Assembly (NCBI GenBank): GCA_938038735.1
Contig: CALHSW010000053.1
Location: 26,631-90,630 of the forward strand
Length of the DNA: 64,000 bases
From: an uncultured Bacteroidia bacterium
GTDB lineage: Bacteria > Bacteroidota > Bacteroidia > Bacteroidales > CAJPTX01
Direction: 5' to 3'
The notes below the pieces were generated by a model. It worked only from the letters and a program-made list of their open reading frames with translations. It did not search any database and had not been told where the DNA came from. Both the position numbers and the translations under genes were made by a program. Of the stretch, positions 1-8,503 are shown piece after piece (position 1 is the first letter of the stretch; each line of letters opens with the position of its first letter).

Positions 1-831
1 GAGGTGGAAGAGGTGGTGGTGCGGGGCATAGATTCCAAGAAGTACCTGTCTAGGGTGTACGATAAGATGTCGGAGAACTTTCCAGCAGAATACCCAACGT
101 TTGATGGGATATACCGACGGCAGCTGCTCGAAGACGGGAGGTACGTATTCTTGGGCGAGTGCGAGGTTGCTTGCAGGAATACGAAGGCGTACGAAACTGC
201 GCCTAAGGTTTCAGTGGGGCAGGCGTACGTGACAGTCAATAAGGCGGACAACAAGAACGTTTTTTCCACTGCTCTCTCCTCGAACCTCTTCTTGTACCCA
301 CCCTATGAGTACCTTTTCGGAGAGAAATTTAGAGATAGCTTGAGGTGGGAGTTTTTAGGGACTAAGGCGGGCGAAAATGGTTCATCGGAGATTTACGTAT
401 TCTCCTATGCGCATGAGCAGGGTGGGCGGCTGGTTGATGAGGGGAAAATCTACGTAGATGCGCAGGATAGCGCGGTGCTGAGGGTGGATTTAAAGCTGTA
501 CGGTGAGGATGTAAAATACCGTTTCCCAAGGAAAATTCAACTGATGGGTATGCGAGCTACCGTCACGCACAAGTACAAAAAGATCAATGATGGAAAGTAC
601 GCATTAAGCTATTCAAGGAGCTGGTGCACATTTAAGTTTTCATCGAAGAAGGGAGTGCATGAATATACAATCGTGAATGACCTTCTGGTGACCGACTACA
701 AATCAAAAGAAAATAGGATTAATGGGAACGCCTCGAAAAATCCCTTTAAGCTGGCTAGGGAAACAAGGACAGTGGCTGTGTCAGAGCTAAAGCACCTGAT
801 TCCAGATTATGCGCTCGACCAGCCCGAATGA
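1..831 (+). CDS. C-terminal part of a secreted/outer-membrane protein (carboxypeptidase-like regulatory-domain type), cut by window edge
   Basis: The frame is open to the first base, so the true start lies outside the window; a GTG at 4 is probably internal. The visible N-terminus (EEVVVRGI, then a D-K-Y-L...V-Y-D-K-M pattern and an aromatic YRRQL stretch) resembles the region after a carboxypeptidase-regulatory-like beta domain in Bacteroidetes exported proteins of the DUF5686-like type. The rest is beta-rich, with alternating hydrophobic and charged residues and no membrane helix, ending at a TGA at 829-831. The family assignment rests on general resemblance only. An uninformative stretch of about 150 bp separates it from the next gene. 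Confidence 0.5.
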   Translation, partial: EVEEVVVRGIDSKKYLSRVYDKMSENFPAEYPTFDGIYRRQLLEDGRYVFLGECEVACRNTKAYETAPKVSVGQAYVTVNKADNKNVFSTALSSNLFLYPPYEYLFGEKFRDSLRWEFLGTKAGENGSSEIYVFSYAHEQGGRLVDEGKIYVDAQDSAVLRVDLKLYGEDVKYRFPRKIQLMGMRATVTHKYKKINDGKYALSYSRSWCTFKFSSKKGVHEYTIVNDLLVTDYKSKENRINGNASKNPFKLARETRTVAVSELKHLIPDYALDQPE

Positions 832-962
832 GATAACCGTAGAGGGAGGAGTCTATAGGACTACTATTGATTACTGTTCAAGTTGGGTACGGCGAGAAAA
901 GAGGGTTTTTACTGTAGTTTTAACGTAGAGGCGATACCGCATTCTTTGGGTTCTCCAATTAG

Positions 963-995
963 TTGCAAGCGAGCAGGATAAAATAAGTACCTTTG
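963..995 (+). promoter_or_regulatory. Bacteroidetes-type promoter for the PAP2 gene
   Basis: TTG at 963-965 is followed after 22 bp by TACCTTTG (988-995), matching the Bacteroidetes primary sigma pattern (TTTG near -33, TAnnTTTG near -7). The -7 box contains a TTG that could be misread as an in-frame start codon at 993. Confidence 0.6.
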
Positions 996-1046
996 CGTCC
1001 GTTGTATATGCAGGGGGGAAAAGAGGCCCATGAAGAACCGAGACTT

Positions 1047-1640
1047 ATGCTAGAAAGGTTGTTGGAGTTAGACCAGGAGTTGTTCCTTTGGCTCAATGGA
1101 ATGCATACCGATTTGTCGGATGCGCTGATGGTGTTCGCCTCATCGAAGCGAGCGTGGATACCATTTTACGTTTTGCTGGTGCTGTGGGTGTGGTGGCGAA
1201 AGGGATGGCGCTACGCTGTATGGTTACTCCTAGGTGCTGGGCTATGCGTGCTGCTAGCCGATAGGATTTCGGTGGTGGCGTTCAAGGACACCGTGCAGCG
1301 GCTACGCCCATGCCAATACCTACCAACGATAGGCCTGCAGGTGCATATTCCCGAGGGGGAGGGGTGCTGGGGTTTGTATGGATTCGTATCATCGCATGCA
1401 GCGAACGTATTCGCGGTGGCTGTTTTTCTGTCATTGTTGGCGCGGCGAGGGTGGCTGACAGCGGTGATGCTGCTGTGGGCATCGTGGGTGAGTGTGAGTA
1501 GGGTATTTGTGGGGGCGCATTATCCCGGAGATGTGCTGTGCGGTGCGCTTCTAGGAATCATTTTGGGAGTGCTTGTATACTACGTGCTGCGGTGGGTGAG
1601 TTGGCACTGCGGGCATAGGTGGTGGATAGGAAGGAAGTAG
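1047..1640 (+). CDS. PAP2-family membrane phosphatase
   Basis: A 197-residue integral membrane phosphatase of the PAP2 (phosphatidic acid phosphatase type 2) superfamily, likely acting on lipid or undecaprenyl pyrophosphates at the periplasmic face. All three signature motifs are visible: KDTVQRLRP (K80 to P88), SSHA with His117, and SRVFVGAHYPGD with Arg152, His158 and Asp162. About five to six hydrophobic helices surround them. I chose the ATG at 1047 because a TTG at 993 falls inside the promoter box; an ATG at 1008 is also possible. The substrate cannot be read from sequence; UppP-like or lipid A phosphatase roles are both plausible. It converges on the TonB receptor gene across a shared hairpin. 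Confidence 0.85.
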   Translation: MLERLLELDQELFLWLNGMHTDLSDALMVFASSKRAWIPFYVLLVLWVWWRKGWRYAVWLLLGAGLCVLLADRISVVAFKDTVQRLRPCQYLPTIGLQVHIPEGEGCWGLYGFVSSHAANVFAVAVFLSLLARRGWLTAVMLLWASWVSVSRVFVGAHYPGDVLCGALLGIILGVLVYYVLRWVSWHCGHRWWIGRK

Positions 1641-1666
1641 GACTTCCATAGACGGATAGAAAGAAT

Positions 1667-1704
1667 GAGAGGGGGCATTGAGCCGTAGCTCGATGCCCCC
1701 TCTC
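1667..1704. terminator. Bidirectional hairpin between convergent genes
   Basis: A 17-bp stem (1667-1683 with 1688-1704, one G-T pair) closes on the loop CGTA, between the PAP2 gene and the minus-strand TonB receptor. There is no long T-run on either side, so termination is inferred mainly from stem strength and position. Confidence 0.6.
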
Positions 1705-1727
1705 GCTTCGTAAAGAGCAGCTGCGGG

Positions 1728-4196
1728 TTAGAATATATTTCCCAGCTTAATGCCAACGTACATCGTGCGTGGGAGCATAGGACCGTAGACGTAGCTTGAG
1801 GCGCGTTCGGGACCCTTGTCAAAGTCTTTTTGGAACGAGTCAAAGGCGTTCTTAATCCCGCAGTAGAACTGTAGCTCCGAGCTTGCAAGCTGGAACGAGT
1901 AGGCGAGTTTTAGGCTCGCATCGAAGAAAGAAGGTGTCTTTCGGATAGGCATCTGTTTCTTCTCGATGAGTTCTTTCTCTGTATCGTTTTTTGCGATTGA
2001 TCCCTCGTACGCAATGAGCATAGGCCCTGTGATGTTGAGGGTTGCATCAAGCGCAAGGCCCTTCCATATCTTCCATTGTGCCATGAGGAAGCCGTAGGCG
2101 TTCGGCGCGCGCAGGAAATCTTTTTCACCCTCGTTGAGGTCCTCGACTGCTTTGAGATATTCGCTTTTTTGGTAGGTACCGCCAAGCTTGAGCGCAAGGG
2201 GACGAGTTGGAACGTAGTTCAACTCGATGTTAGCCCCATACACGTGGGCGCCGCTGGAGGCGTTGTGCCGTGTGTAGTACACGAAGTTGTCTTCCTCCTC
2301 GGTCCTATTGATGAAGGCATCCTTGAGGTAGGTGTAGAATCCCTCCACGAGACACCCGATAGCCCACGACTGGAAAGTCTTGTTGTAGTCTAGGGAGAGC
2401 ATGGTGCTGTGGCTGGTTTCGTGCTTGAGGTTCTCCGCATTACGTGTGGTGACCCGTCTTACCCCTGAGACGCCTACGTGTAGCTCCTCATCGTACACCT
2501 GCGGGGCGCGGTAGCCCATGGCATAGTTTGCGCGCAGCTGTAGCTCTGGAAGGATGTTGAAGAGGAAGGAGATGCGCGGTATTGGCGCATTGCCGGTGTA
2601 GGTGGTGGTTTTGTCGTTAGCTTTCTCTGCTAGGTTACGCACCTGGAAGTGGTCAAAACGGAGACCTGCCGTGACAGTCCCGAAGGGGTGCTTGTACGAG
2701 AATTGCCCGAAGGCGCCGAGCGCAAAGGTGCGCTGGTGCGCAATGAGGATTTCATCGGTGAGGGTGATGTTCTCCTCGTCCACCTCCCACTCGTGGGTGT
2801 CCTCATTCTCATGTACGCCGTACTGCGGGAATCCAGGGCGTGCGTCGCGGAGGAATTCTCCCGAGAGGTCAACTCCCGTGGTAAGCGTGCCCCAGTCGCC
2901 AAAGGCGGTGAGGTACTGCGCCATGGTGCTATAGGTGATGTTCTTTGTGCGGCCGTAGTCTTTTAGACTATTGCCACCGTAGTACGATTCACGGTTGACA
3001 TGCAGCAGGGAGGCATTAATGGACAGCAGGTCGTGATCTCTGAAGTACTGCTGGAGCTGCACCGAGGCGTTGTTGATACTGTGCGAAGGGGCTTCCGCCA
3101 CGTCGGCGCAGTGCAGCGGGGAGTCAAAGCGATTGCCACCGCGCCGTTTCTCGGAGATGTGGAAGTAGGTAGCCGAGAGTTTTCCCCGTGGTGACACCCT
3201 GTAAAAGGTGCGCGCGCCGATGGTTGCGTTGCGTAGGAAGGGGAGCTCGGAGAAACCATCGTTGTCGTAGTCGAAGGGGGTACGCTGACGGAACGTGCCG
3301 TAGAGCGAGAGGCCCGTTTTGCTATCGGGGGTGAGAACAGAGGCACTCAGGTTAACGTTGTAATCCGGTTTAGTACCACCGCTCCCCTTAACCCCTACGC
3401 CTGTGAAGCTCTGCATATAGTCCACCTCAAACGTGTTAAAAGTGGGGTCTCTAAGGATTAGATTGACGGAGCCAGCCACGGCGCTGCTGCCGTAGAGGGA
3501 GCTACCCCCACCCCGAAGGATTTCTACCCGATCGACCATGTTAGAGGGGATGAGTTCCATACCGTACACTCCCATCAGGGAGCCAAACATGGGGCGTCCA
3601 TCGATGAGTACCTGAGAGTATTGCCCCGGCATGCCGTTGAGGCGAATCTGATTGAACCCGCAGTTTTGGCAATCGTTCTCCATGCGTACGCCTGGGGCGA
3701 AGGAGATCCCTTCGCTAATGGTAATAGCGCTCGTGGCGCTGAGGAGTTGCGGGGTGATGGAACTAATAATGGAGCCAGTTTCGCGGCGGGTGACAGAACG
3801 CTTATCGCCGGTGACCACCACGGCATCCATTTGCAGGTAGTCCTCCTCAAGGGTGAAGTCAATTTCTATGCTTTTATCTTCCACAAAAACAACCTCCCTC
3901 TTTTGGGTGGAGTAGCCGAGCATAGAGGCTTCCACGGTGTAGCTCCCCAAGGGAAGGTCAATGATACGATAGTGACCGGTTGCATCGGTAATGGTAGATA
4001 ACGTTGTACCCACGATGCGGATGAGCGCATAGGGAAGGTGCTTCCCGTTGCAGGTAACGTGCCCGAAGATGTTAGCATCGGTGCGTTTTTGCTGCGTATT
4101 GGTTGTCTTCACCTCGGCATTTGCATATTGCGAAGTGCCGAGGGTGAACGAGGCTACCCATATGGCAGCAAGAATGAAAAAAGCTTTACGACACAT
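1728..4196 (-). CDS. TonB-dependent outer-membrane receptor
   Basis: An 822-residue outer-membrane transporter. A signal peptide (about 1-27) is followed by a carboxypeptidase-regulatory-like beta-sandwich (about 42-118, IFGHVTCNGKHLPYA onward), a plug domain (about 125-250) and a 22-strand-type beta-barrel to the C-terminal phenylalanine. The plug contains a C-Q-N-C motif (ENDCQNCGF), the RLNGMPGQYSQVLIDGRP segment and the glycine-rich RVEILRGGGSSLYGS box typical of metal or haem-type receptors. The ligand is not evident; no haemophore or siderophore gene is adjacent. The start is the ATG complement at 4194-4196, with a -7 box about 80 bp upstream. No riboswitch-like leader fits in the short 5' UTR. 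Confidence 0.88.
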   Translation of the reverse strand: MCRKAFFILAAIWVASFTLGTSQYANAEVKTTNTQQKRTDANIFGHVTCNGKHLPYALIRIVGTTLSTITDATGHYRIIDLPLGSYTVEASMLGYSTQKREVVFVEDKSIEIDFTLEEDYLQMDAVVVTGDKRSVTRRETGSIISSITPQLLSATSAITISEGISFAPGVRMENDCQNCGFNQIRLNGMPGQYSQVLIDGRPMFGSLMGVYGMELIPSNMVDRVEILRGGGSSLYGSSAVAGSVNLILRDPTFNTFEVDYMQSFTGVGVKGSGGTKPDYNVNLSASVLTPDSKTGLSLYGTFRQRTPFDYDNDGFSELPFLRNATIGARTFYRVSPRGKLSATYFHISEKRRGGNRFDSPLHCADVAEAPSHSINNASVQLQQYFRDHDLLSINASLLHVNRESYYGGNSLKDYGRTKNITYSTMAQYLTAFGDWGTLTTGVDLSGEFLRDARPGFPQYGVHENEDTHEWEVDEENITLTDEILIAHQRTFALGAFGQFSYKHPFGTVTAGLRFDHFQVRNLAEKANDKTTTYTGNAPIPRISFLFNILPELQLRANYAMGYRAPQVYDEELHVGVSGVRRVTTRNAENLKHETSHSTMLSLDYNKTFQSWAIGCLVEGFYTYLKDAFINRTEEEDNFVYYTRHNASSGAHVYGANIELNYVPTRPLALKLGGTYQKSEYLKAVEDLNEGEKDFLRAPNAYGFLMAQWKIWKGLALDATLNITGPMLIAYEGSIAKNDTEKELIEKKQMPIRKTPSFFDASLKLAYSFQLASSELQFYCGIKNAFDSFQKDFDKGPERASSYVYGPMLPRTMYVGIKLGNIF

Positions 4197-4633
4197 AGTA
4201 TAAAGTTACTTTACGATGCAGCATGCGGAATGGCCAAAATCGGTGAGTACCGCAGGGCGACATCCATTTCTATGGCAAAAGTAGTATGAAAACGAACTGG
4301 GTGAAATCATAGTAAAAAGGGATTTTCGTCCGCGGATGATATGAGGGCATTTACCAATTCTGCATCATATTCTTCTAGTAATAGCAAAAGACTACAGTTT
4401 TTGTTTCATGAATTTTCTTCTTGCAACATTGGTGCAGTAGTGAAAAACGGGGAGAGGGAAATGTCCCCAGCCGCGTGCCGATAGTTGCCTGAGTAGCTAC
4501 AGAAATGGGGGGAGATTATCTACGTGAATAGATCTATTTTACCTTTAGAGTCAGCACCTTGCGGCTTGCTCATTCTGCATTGAGTTGCAAGTAGAGATGG
4601 TGAGTTAGAGGCCAGAAGAATTTTTCAATGGGG
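4197..4633. other. Intergenic stretch, 437 bp
   Basis: It lies between the TonB receptor and the O-antigen ligase-like gene, both on the minus strand. Apart from the receptor promoter and a weak minus-strand hairpin with a T-run near 4440-4472 (GGGGA paired with TCCCC, then TTTTT), I see no ORF, tRNA or recognised riboswitch. The composition is more AT-rich than the flanking genes. Confidence 0.5.
4276..4283 (-). promoter_or_regulatory. -7 box of the TonB receptor promoter
   Basis: Read on the minus strand this is TACTTTTG, about 80 bp before the receptor start codon. Confidence 0.45.
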
Positions 4634-6148
4634 TCATTTGTTGTAGGAGAGGATTGGAGGGAGGGCGAGTAGCAACGAGCAGATGCTAGCAAAAGCGGGG
4701 CTCAAAAGGGTGGGGGCGCAGAGGGTGGCAACGATGCCCAAGGCGAGGGCTGTAAGGCCAAGATGTTTAGGCAGTGAGCGTTTAGCACCGTGCTTTGCGG
4801 GGAGTGCAGCAATGCATGCCGCTGCCGCGAGCAGCAGGAGGAGTAGCGCTGCGGGGAGGAGTCCAATGGCGAGAGGAATGGAAAAAATGCCGATGGCGCG
4901 TGGGGTGTCGGAGGTTACGTTGCGAAGGCCAACGCCTAGCGTAGGTGCTGCCGAAAGTTTGGTGAAGGCTGCGGTTGACTGGTCGATGATAGTGGTAAAC
5001 TGTGAGGTGGGGATACCGGATTGCAGGTAGCGATCCATATTTTCCAACTCATGCCACGTGGCCTTGAAGATAAAGCTTTTTCGTACGAGGGTGGCGTTGT
5101 AGATTCCGCGTTCGATGGCCTTTACGTCGCGGGGCGATAGCTGCGATATACCCACAGAGTCTTTCCGTAGGTCGAGCGAGGTGAGGTAGCGAATGAGGGA
5201 CTCTTTGACGGTCAGACCATTCGGGGTTACCGTGCTAAGGGGCAGCGAACTGACGGTGGGCCATTGCGCTTCAAGCTCTTCGGGGCAGAGGTAGAGGTTA
5301 ACGTAGTAGCCGTTCTCCTTGTCGTGCGAGAGGGTGTCGTGGCGGTAGGGATTGCCATTGTGGGTTAGTACAGGGAGGGACGATGCGTCTTGCTGATGCC
5401 CAACGAAGTAGGTGTCGTCTATGTGAGCGAAGTAGGATATGGAGAAGAGCCAAATGAAGGCGATGGCAATCCACACGCTGAGCCTACCGATGGTGTATGG
5501 GATGCGTGCGATGAGATGGGCAAGGGTAGGGAGGAGCGCTAAGGGCAGGAGAAGGAGGGCGGGCCAGCAGTCAAAGGCTGCAAAGCAAATGATGAGTACA
5601 GCGATTTGGACGCAGAGTGTAATGATTATTTTCCTGGAGAGGGTGGGGGTATTGACGATGATTTCAAGTAGCAGGACGGTAGCCAGGAAAAGGTACGGTG
5701 CTGCGGTGGGGCTATCTGGTTGCCTGAAAAGGGCAGAGAAAATAGTGCCAAGAAAGAGCCCCTGCGTTAGGTAGATAGCATTGCGGGGTGTGCGGGCTGC
5801 GCTGGTCGTGAGCAGGAGCGGAGCTATGAGGGCGGCGAGGGCGGTGAGGAGGAGCGCAAAGCGGTCGGAGTGCGCAATGGTGTGATACGCTCCGAGGAGT
5901 AGCAAAAGGGCAAAGGGGATGAGCGCAGGGAGTAGGGGACGGATGGATTGCATTCGTAGTCGCATGCGTAAAGGTTCGGGGTAGATGAGGTAGGCAAGGA
6001 GGGCAATGAGAAGGCTTATAGAAAAGAGCGTGCTAGAGATTGGGGCTGTCACACCCATTAGGAGGGAGGCTGCCGTGAAGAGGTAGCTAGCGGTGCGGGT
6101 ACGAGGGCAGGCGGTGCTACGGTTGCTCGGGTCAATAAGATTTTCCAT
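4634..6148 (-). CDS. O-antigen ligase/polymerase-like polytopic membrane protein
   Basis: About 504 residues. Roughly ten hydrophobic helices are split by a periplasmic region (about 255-400), followed by two to three C-terminal helices. The soluble part has the pattern seen in Bacteroidetes O-antigen ligase-family proteins: HNGNPYRHDTL, NLYLCPEELEAQW, then LIRYLTSLDLRKDSVG and AIERGIYN, plus a W-H-E-L segment. This family joins or polymerises surface glycans on undecaprenyl carriers at the periplasmic face. I prefer the ATG at 6148 (MENLIDPS) over a TTG at 6175. Glycan genes are not adjacent but occur at 53-56 kb. Whether it is a true ligase (WaaL) or a Wzy polymerase cannot be decided here. 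Confidence 0.65.
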   Translation of the reverse strand: MENLIDPSNRSTACPRTRTASYLFTAASLLMGVTAPISSTLFSISLLIALLAYLIYPEPLRMRLRMQSIRPLLPALIPFALLLLLGAYHTIAHSDRFALLLTALAALIAPLLLTTSAARTPRNAIYLTQGLFLGTIFSALFRQPDSPTAAPYLFLATVLLLEIIVNTPTLSRKIIITLCVQIAVLIICFAAFDCWPALLLLPLALLPTLAHLIARIPYTIGRLSVWIAIAFIWLFSISYFAHIDDTYFVGHQQDASSLPVLTHNGNPYRHDTLSHDKENGYYVNLYLCPEELEAQWPTVSSLPLSTVTPNGLTVKESLIRYLTSLDLRKDSVGISQLSPRDVKAIERGIYNATLVRKSFIFKATWHELENMDRYLQSGIPTSQFTTIIDQSTAAFTKLSAAPTLGVGLRNVTSDTPRAIGIFSIPLAIGLLPAALLLLLLAAAACIAALPAKHGAKRSLPKHLGLTALALGIVATLCAPTLLSPAFASICSLLLALPPILSYNK

Positions 6149-6247
6149 GAGTTTATATACTTTAGGATAGGTCAAGGGCTAAGGTAGCGCAATAATTTGA
6201 GAATGATGGCGTGCGGAAGGAAAAAATAGGAAATGTTGAGGTTTTTG

Positions 6248-6255
6248 TACCTTTG
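6248..6255 (+). promoter_or_regulatory. -7 box (TACCTTTG) before the 6310 gene
   Basis: A perfect TAnnTTTG box about 55 bp upstream of the start codon. No clear TTG was found at the -33 distance. Confidence 0.5.
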
Positions 6256-6309
6256 TACGAGAGGATTAGGACATCGCAACGTTAGGATTTAGAGAAAGCA
6301 CGATAGGAC

Positions 6310-6864
6310 ATGGGGAGCGAGGGGCTTGCGGAACAATTTGATGCCTTGCTACGGCCGAGCAAGGGTATGCGTTTCGTGGTAGCGTACACGTGGGTGCAAA
6401 TAGGGGTGCTACTACTGGGTAGCTTGCTGGTGCTCCGAGTGGCGATAGTTTCAGGGGAGTGGATGATAGCGGTGCCCGTGCCGCTGGCCTTTATTCTTAC
6501 CTTCATGTTCTTCAACACCGTTAAAGGCCTGCAGGCTAGGTACCAGACGGCACGCCGAGACGTTGCAACGCTGTTTTGGGTATGCGGAGCGTTTAGTTTC
6601 ATTTTAGGTGTGCTCCTCGTGGCAAAATCTATAGCCAACTTTGATGTTGATGACATGTGGAAATCGGCGGGGGTGACGTTGCTCAGCGTTCTATGGGTGG
6701 CGTTTGCTGCGTGTAACATCTTTTGCGCAATCTACCTGGATGAGTCGGAGGGAGCGCATGCGTACTTTGGAGGAAAGCCGTTGCGTGAACCCATGAAGCC
6801 GCGCTACGTGCAGAAAGGTGCATCGTACTCACGCACATCCCCCTTTAGGCCGCCCTATCGGTAG
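6310..6864 (+). CDS. Four-helix membrane protein, function unknown
   Basis: 184 residues with four predicted transmembrane helices (roughly 21-42, 46-70, 85-110 and 121-143). A soluble basic C-terminal tail is rich in Pro, Arg and Tyr. The first two helices are separated by a short GEW turn. A conserved-looking KGLQARYQTARRD segment links helices 2 and 3. I do not recognise the family; the layout resembles small Bacteroidetes inner-membrane proteins of unknown role. Its last 10 bp overlap the end of the convergent T9SS cargo gene, leaving no room for a separate terminator. Confidence 0.6.
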   Translation: MGSEGLAEQFDALLRPSKGMRFVVAYTWVQIGVLLLGSLLVLRVAIVSGEWMIAVPVPLAFILTFMFFNTVKGLQARYQTARRDVATLFWVCGAFSFILGVLLVAKSIANFDVDDMWKSAGVTLLSVLWVAFAACNIFCAIYLDESEGAHAYFGGKPLREPMKPRYVQKGASYSRTSPFRPPYR

Positions 6865-8291
6865 AGATGTATGAAACCCCGATAGGTTTCGCCGCGGAAC
6901 GCTTTGCCGTCCCACCCCTCGGCCTGAATGATGTAGAAGTAGACCCCTTGCGGCTCATCCGCCCCGCTATTCTTACGTTTTCCATTCCACCCTTCCCACG
7001 CGCGGGGATTCCCTTGGTAGGAGCAAACCCGCTGCCCCCCCCGATTAAAGATTTCAATCTTAAAATTACGGATGGAGCGGACGCTCGTTTCTGGGTTCTT
7101 AAAACGAAAGACATCGTTAATGAAGTCCCCGTTGGGCGTGAAGACGTTGGGTATCTCTCGCGTGTTGATGAGCGAGGAGTCAACGTTGAGGGTGAGGTTT
7201 GCGGTGTCGGCGCACCCTTTTCGGTTGTTCACTGCGCAGAGCGTGACGAGGTAGGTGCCCGCGGTGAAGAGGTTCGGGTCAATTTCGGGGGCTGTCTGTT
7301 CGCTGGCAAGGGCCTTGGCGATGAAAAGCGTATCGGCTGCACCCGAACGTGCGGCGCGGGGATCATTTCGGATGGTCCAAATGACCGAGTCTGCATTCTT
7401 TGACTTGTCGGCAAGCTTTAGGCGGATTGGGGCTTCGTGGGTTAGCGTTCGCCCCGCGGCCTGCCACGGCGCGGCGGGGGCATCGGGCTTGTCGATGTAT
7501 TGAACGTTCAAAATGGGCTCCACGCTGATGGGATCCAGTACAGGCGTAGTGGCTGAGAGGGTTCGATTGTAAAAGTTTGTGACCACGAGACGATACCCTT
7601 GGGGCTCTGTAGGGGCGGGGTCGCTGATTTTAAGCGAGTTGGTAGAGAAGTCGGTGAGCGAAGTATGCTTGTCGCTTAGCCATTGAAAATCTTTGAAGTA
7701 CACCCTCCCGATGCTGTTGATAGGTAGAAGGTATGGCGAGGTGAGGTCTGAATAGGTGAAAAGCTCATCGGTTATGGTGGAGCGGTCGTAGTTGAAACGC
7801 GGGGTGAGGGTGCGGGCGCCGCATTTGTCCTCGATGTAGAGGTCATCGAGTTGGACATCGTCGAAGAAGATCCATACGCGCTTCTTGAGGGTGTCATTCC
7901 CCTCTATACGTATCAGCCGGTAGGCGGTGGGGGCGGACACGGAGGTGGAGATGCTTTTGCCAGAGGGTACCTGCTCAATGGTTTTCCAGGAGTAGGTGTA
8001 GTCGGTGGTAGAGAATTCAATTTGCTGGATTTCCAAAGCCGCATCGGGCGCATTGTCAACAGCACCGGAAAGGGTGATGGGGCCATGCGTACCGCCAGGG
8101 GAAGAGGTGATGATGAAAATGGAGTCCTGCGTCTCGTCGGGGGCGAGCTTGCTGTAGGTGGAGAGGAGGGCCGCATCGTACTGTTTGGGCTTGAAGAAGA
8201 GTGAAGGAGCGGTCTGCGCCCCGCATCGCAGCGGTGCGATGAGGAGCAGTGAGGCGATTAGGCAAAAGGTGAATATGTACGAACGCTGCAT
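6855..8291 (-). CDS. Exported T9SS cargo-like protein with gliding-motility (CHU_C-type) C-terminal domain
   Basis: About 478 residues. A signal peptide (MQRSYIFTFCLIASLLLIA...) is followed by beta-rich Ig-like regions. The C-terminal domain (about 385-478) starts at IPNVFTPNGDFINDVFRF and carries FKIEIFNRGGQRV, WEGWNGK and PQGVYFYIIQAEG. That is the type-B T9SS sorting domain (CHU_C, gliding motility-associated C-terminal). The protein is therefore predicted to cross the outer membrane through the type IX system encoded in part elsewhere in this window. The ATG at 8291 is preferred to a TTG at 8300. Its function beyond surface or extracellular localisation is unknown. Confidence 0.8.
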   Translation of the reverse strand: MQRSYIFTFCLIASLLLIAPLRCGAQTAPSLFFKPKQYDAALLSTYSKLAPDETQDSIFIITSSPGGTHGPITLSGAVDNAPDAALEIQQIEFSTTDYTYSWKTIEQVPSGKSISTSVSAPTAYRLIRIEGNDTLKKRVWIFFDDVQLDDLYIEDKCGARTLTPRFNYDRSTITDELFTYSDLTSPYLLPINSIGRVYFKDFQWLSDKHTSLTDFSTNSLKISDPAPTEPQGYRLVVTNFYNRTLSATTPVLDPISVEPILNVQYIDKPDAPAAPWQAAGRTLTHEAPIRLKLADKSKNADSVIWTIRNDPRAARSGAADTLFIAKALASEQTAPEIDPNLFTAGTYLVTLCAVNNRKGCADTANLTLNVDSSLINTREIPNVFTPNGDFINDVFRFKNPETSVRSIRNFKIEIFNRGGQRVCSYQGNPRAWEGWNGKRKNSGADEPQGVYFYIIQAEGWDGKAFRGETYRGFIHLYR

Positions 8292-8329
8292 AAAGTGCAA
8301 TTGAACCTCTCTAGAAATATATTTTGGGG

Positions 8330-8337
8330 CAAAGGTA
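8330..8337 (-). promoter_or_regulatory. -7 box (TACCTTTG) of the T9SS cargo gene
   Basis: A perfect box on the minus strand, about 38 bp upstream of the ATG at 8291. Confidence 0.55.
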
Positions 8338-8469
8338 GAAAATTTAATGGTTAAAGGGGGGTGGGCGAAGGGAAGATCGAGGAGGACGATAGGAGTAATC
8401 GTCCTAATTCTTCATCTATTTTGCATATAAATTCGTGTATAGGCTAGGGAAAAAGCGCAAAATATGGAG

Positions 8470-8477
8470 TAACTTTG
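8470..8477 (+). promoter_or_regulatory. -7 box (TAACTTTG) of lnt
   Basis: It lies only 5 bp before an ATG at 8483 and 26 bp before an ATG at 8504. It makes any start upstream of 8483 unlikely. Confidence 0.55.
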
Positions 8478-8503
8478 CGGCGATGGAGAGAAGTAAAGAA
8501 GGT

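Noticed and set aside
4430..4510. Riboswitch or RNase P-like RNA
   Set aside because: GGGAAATGTCCCC and CTACAGAAA resemble fragments of known RNA motifs, but distances and pairing do not fit any class I can test by eye.
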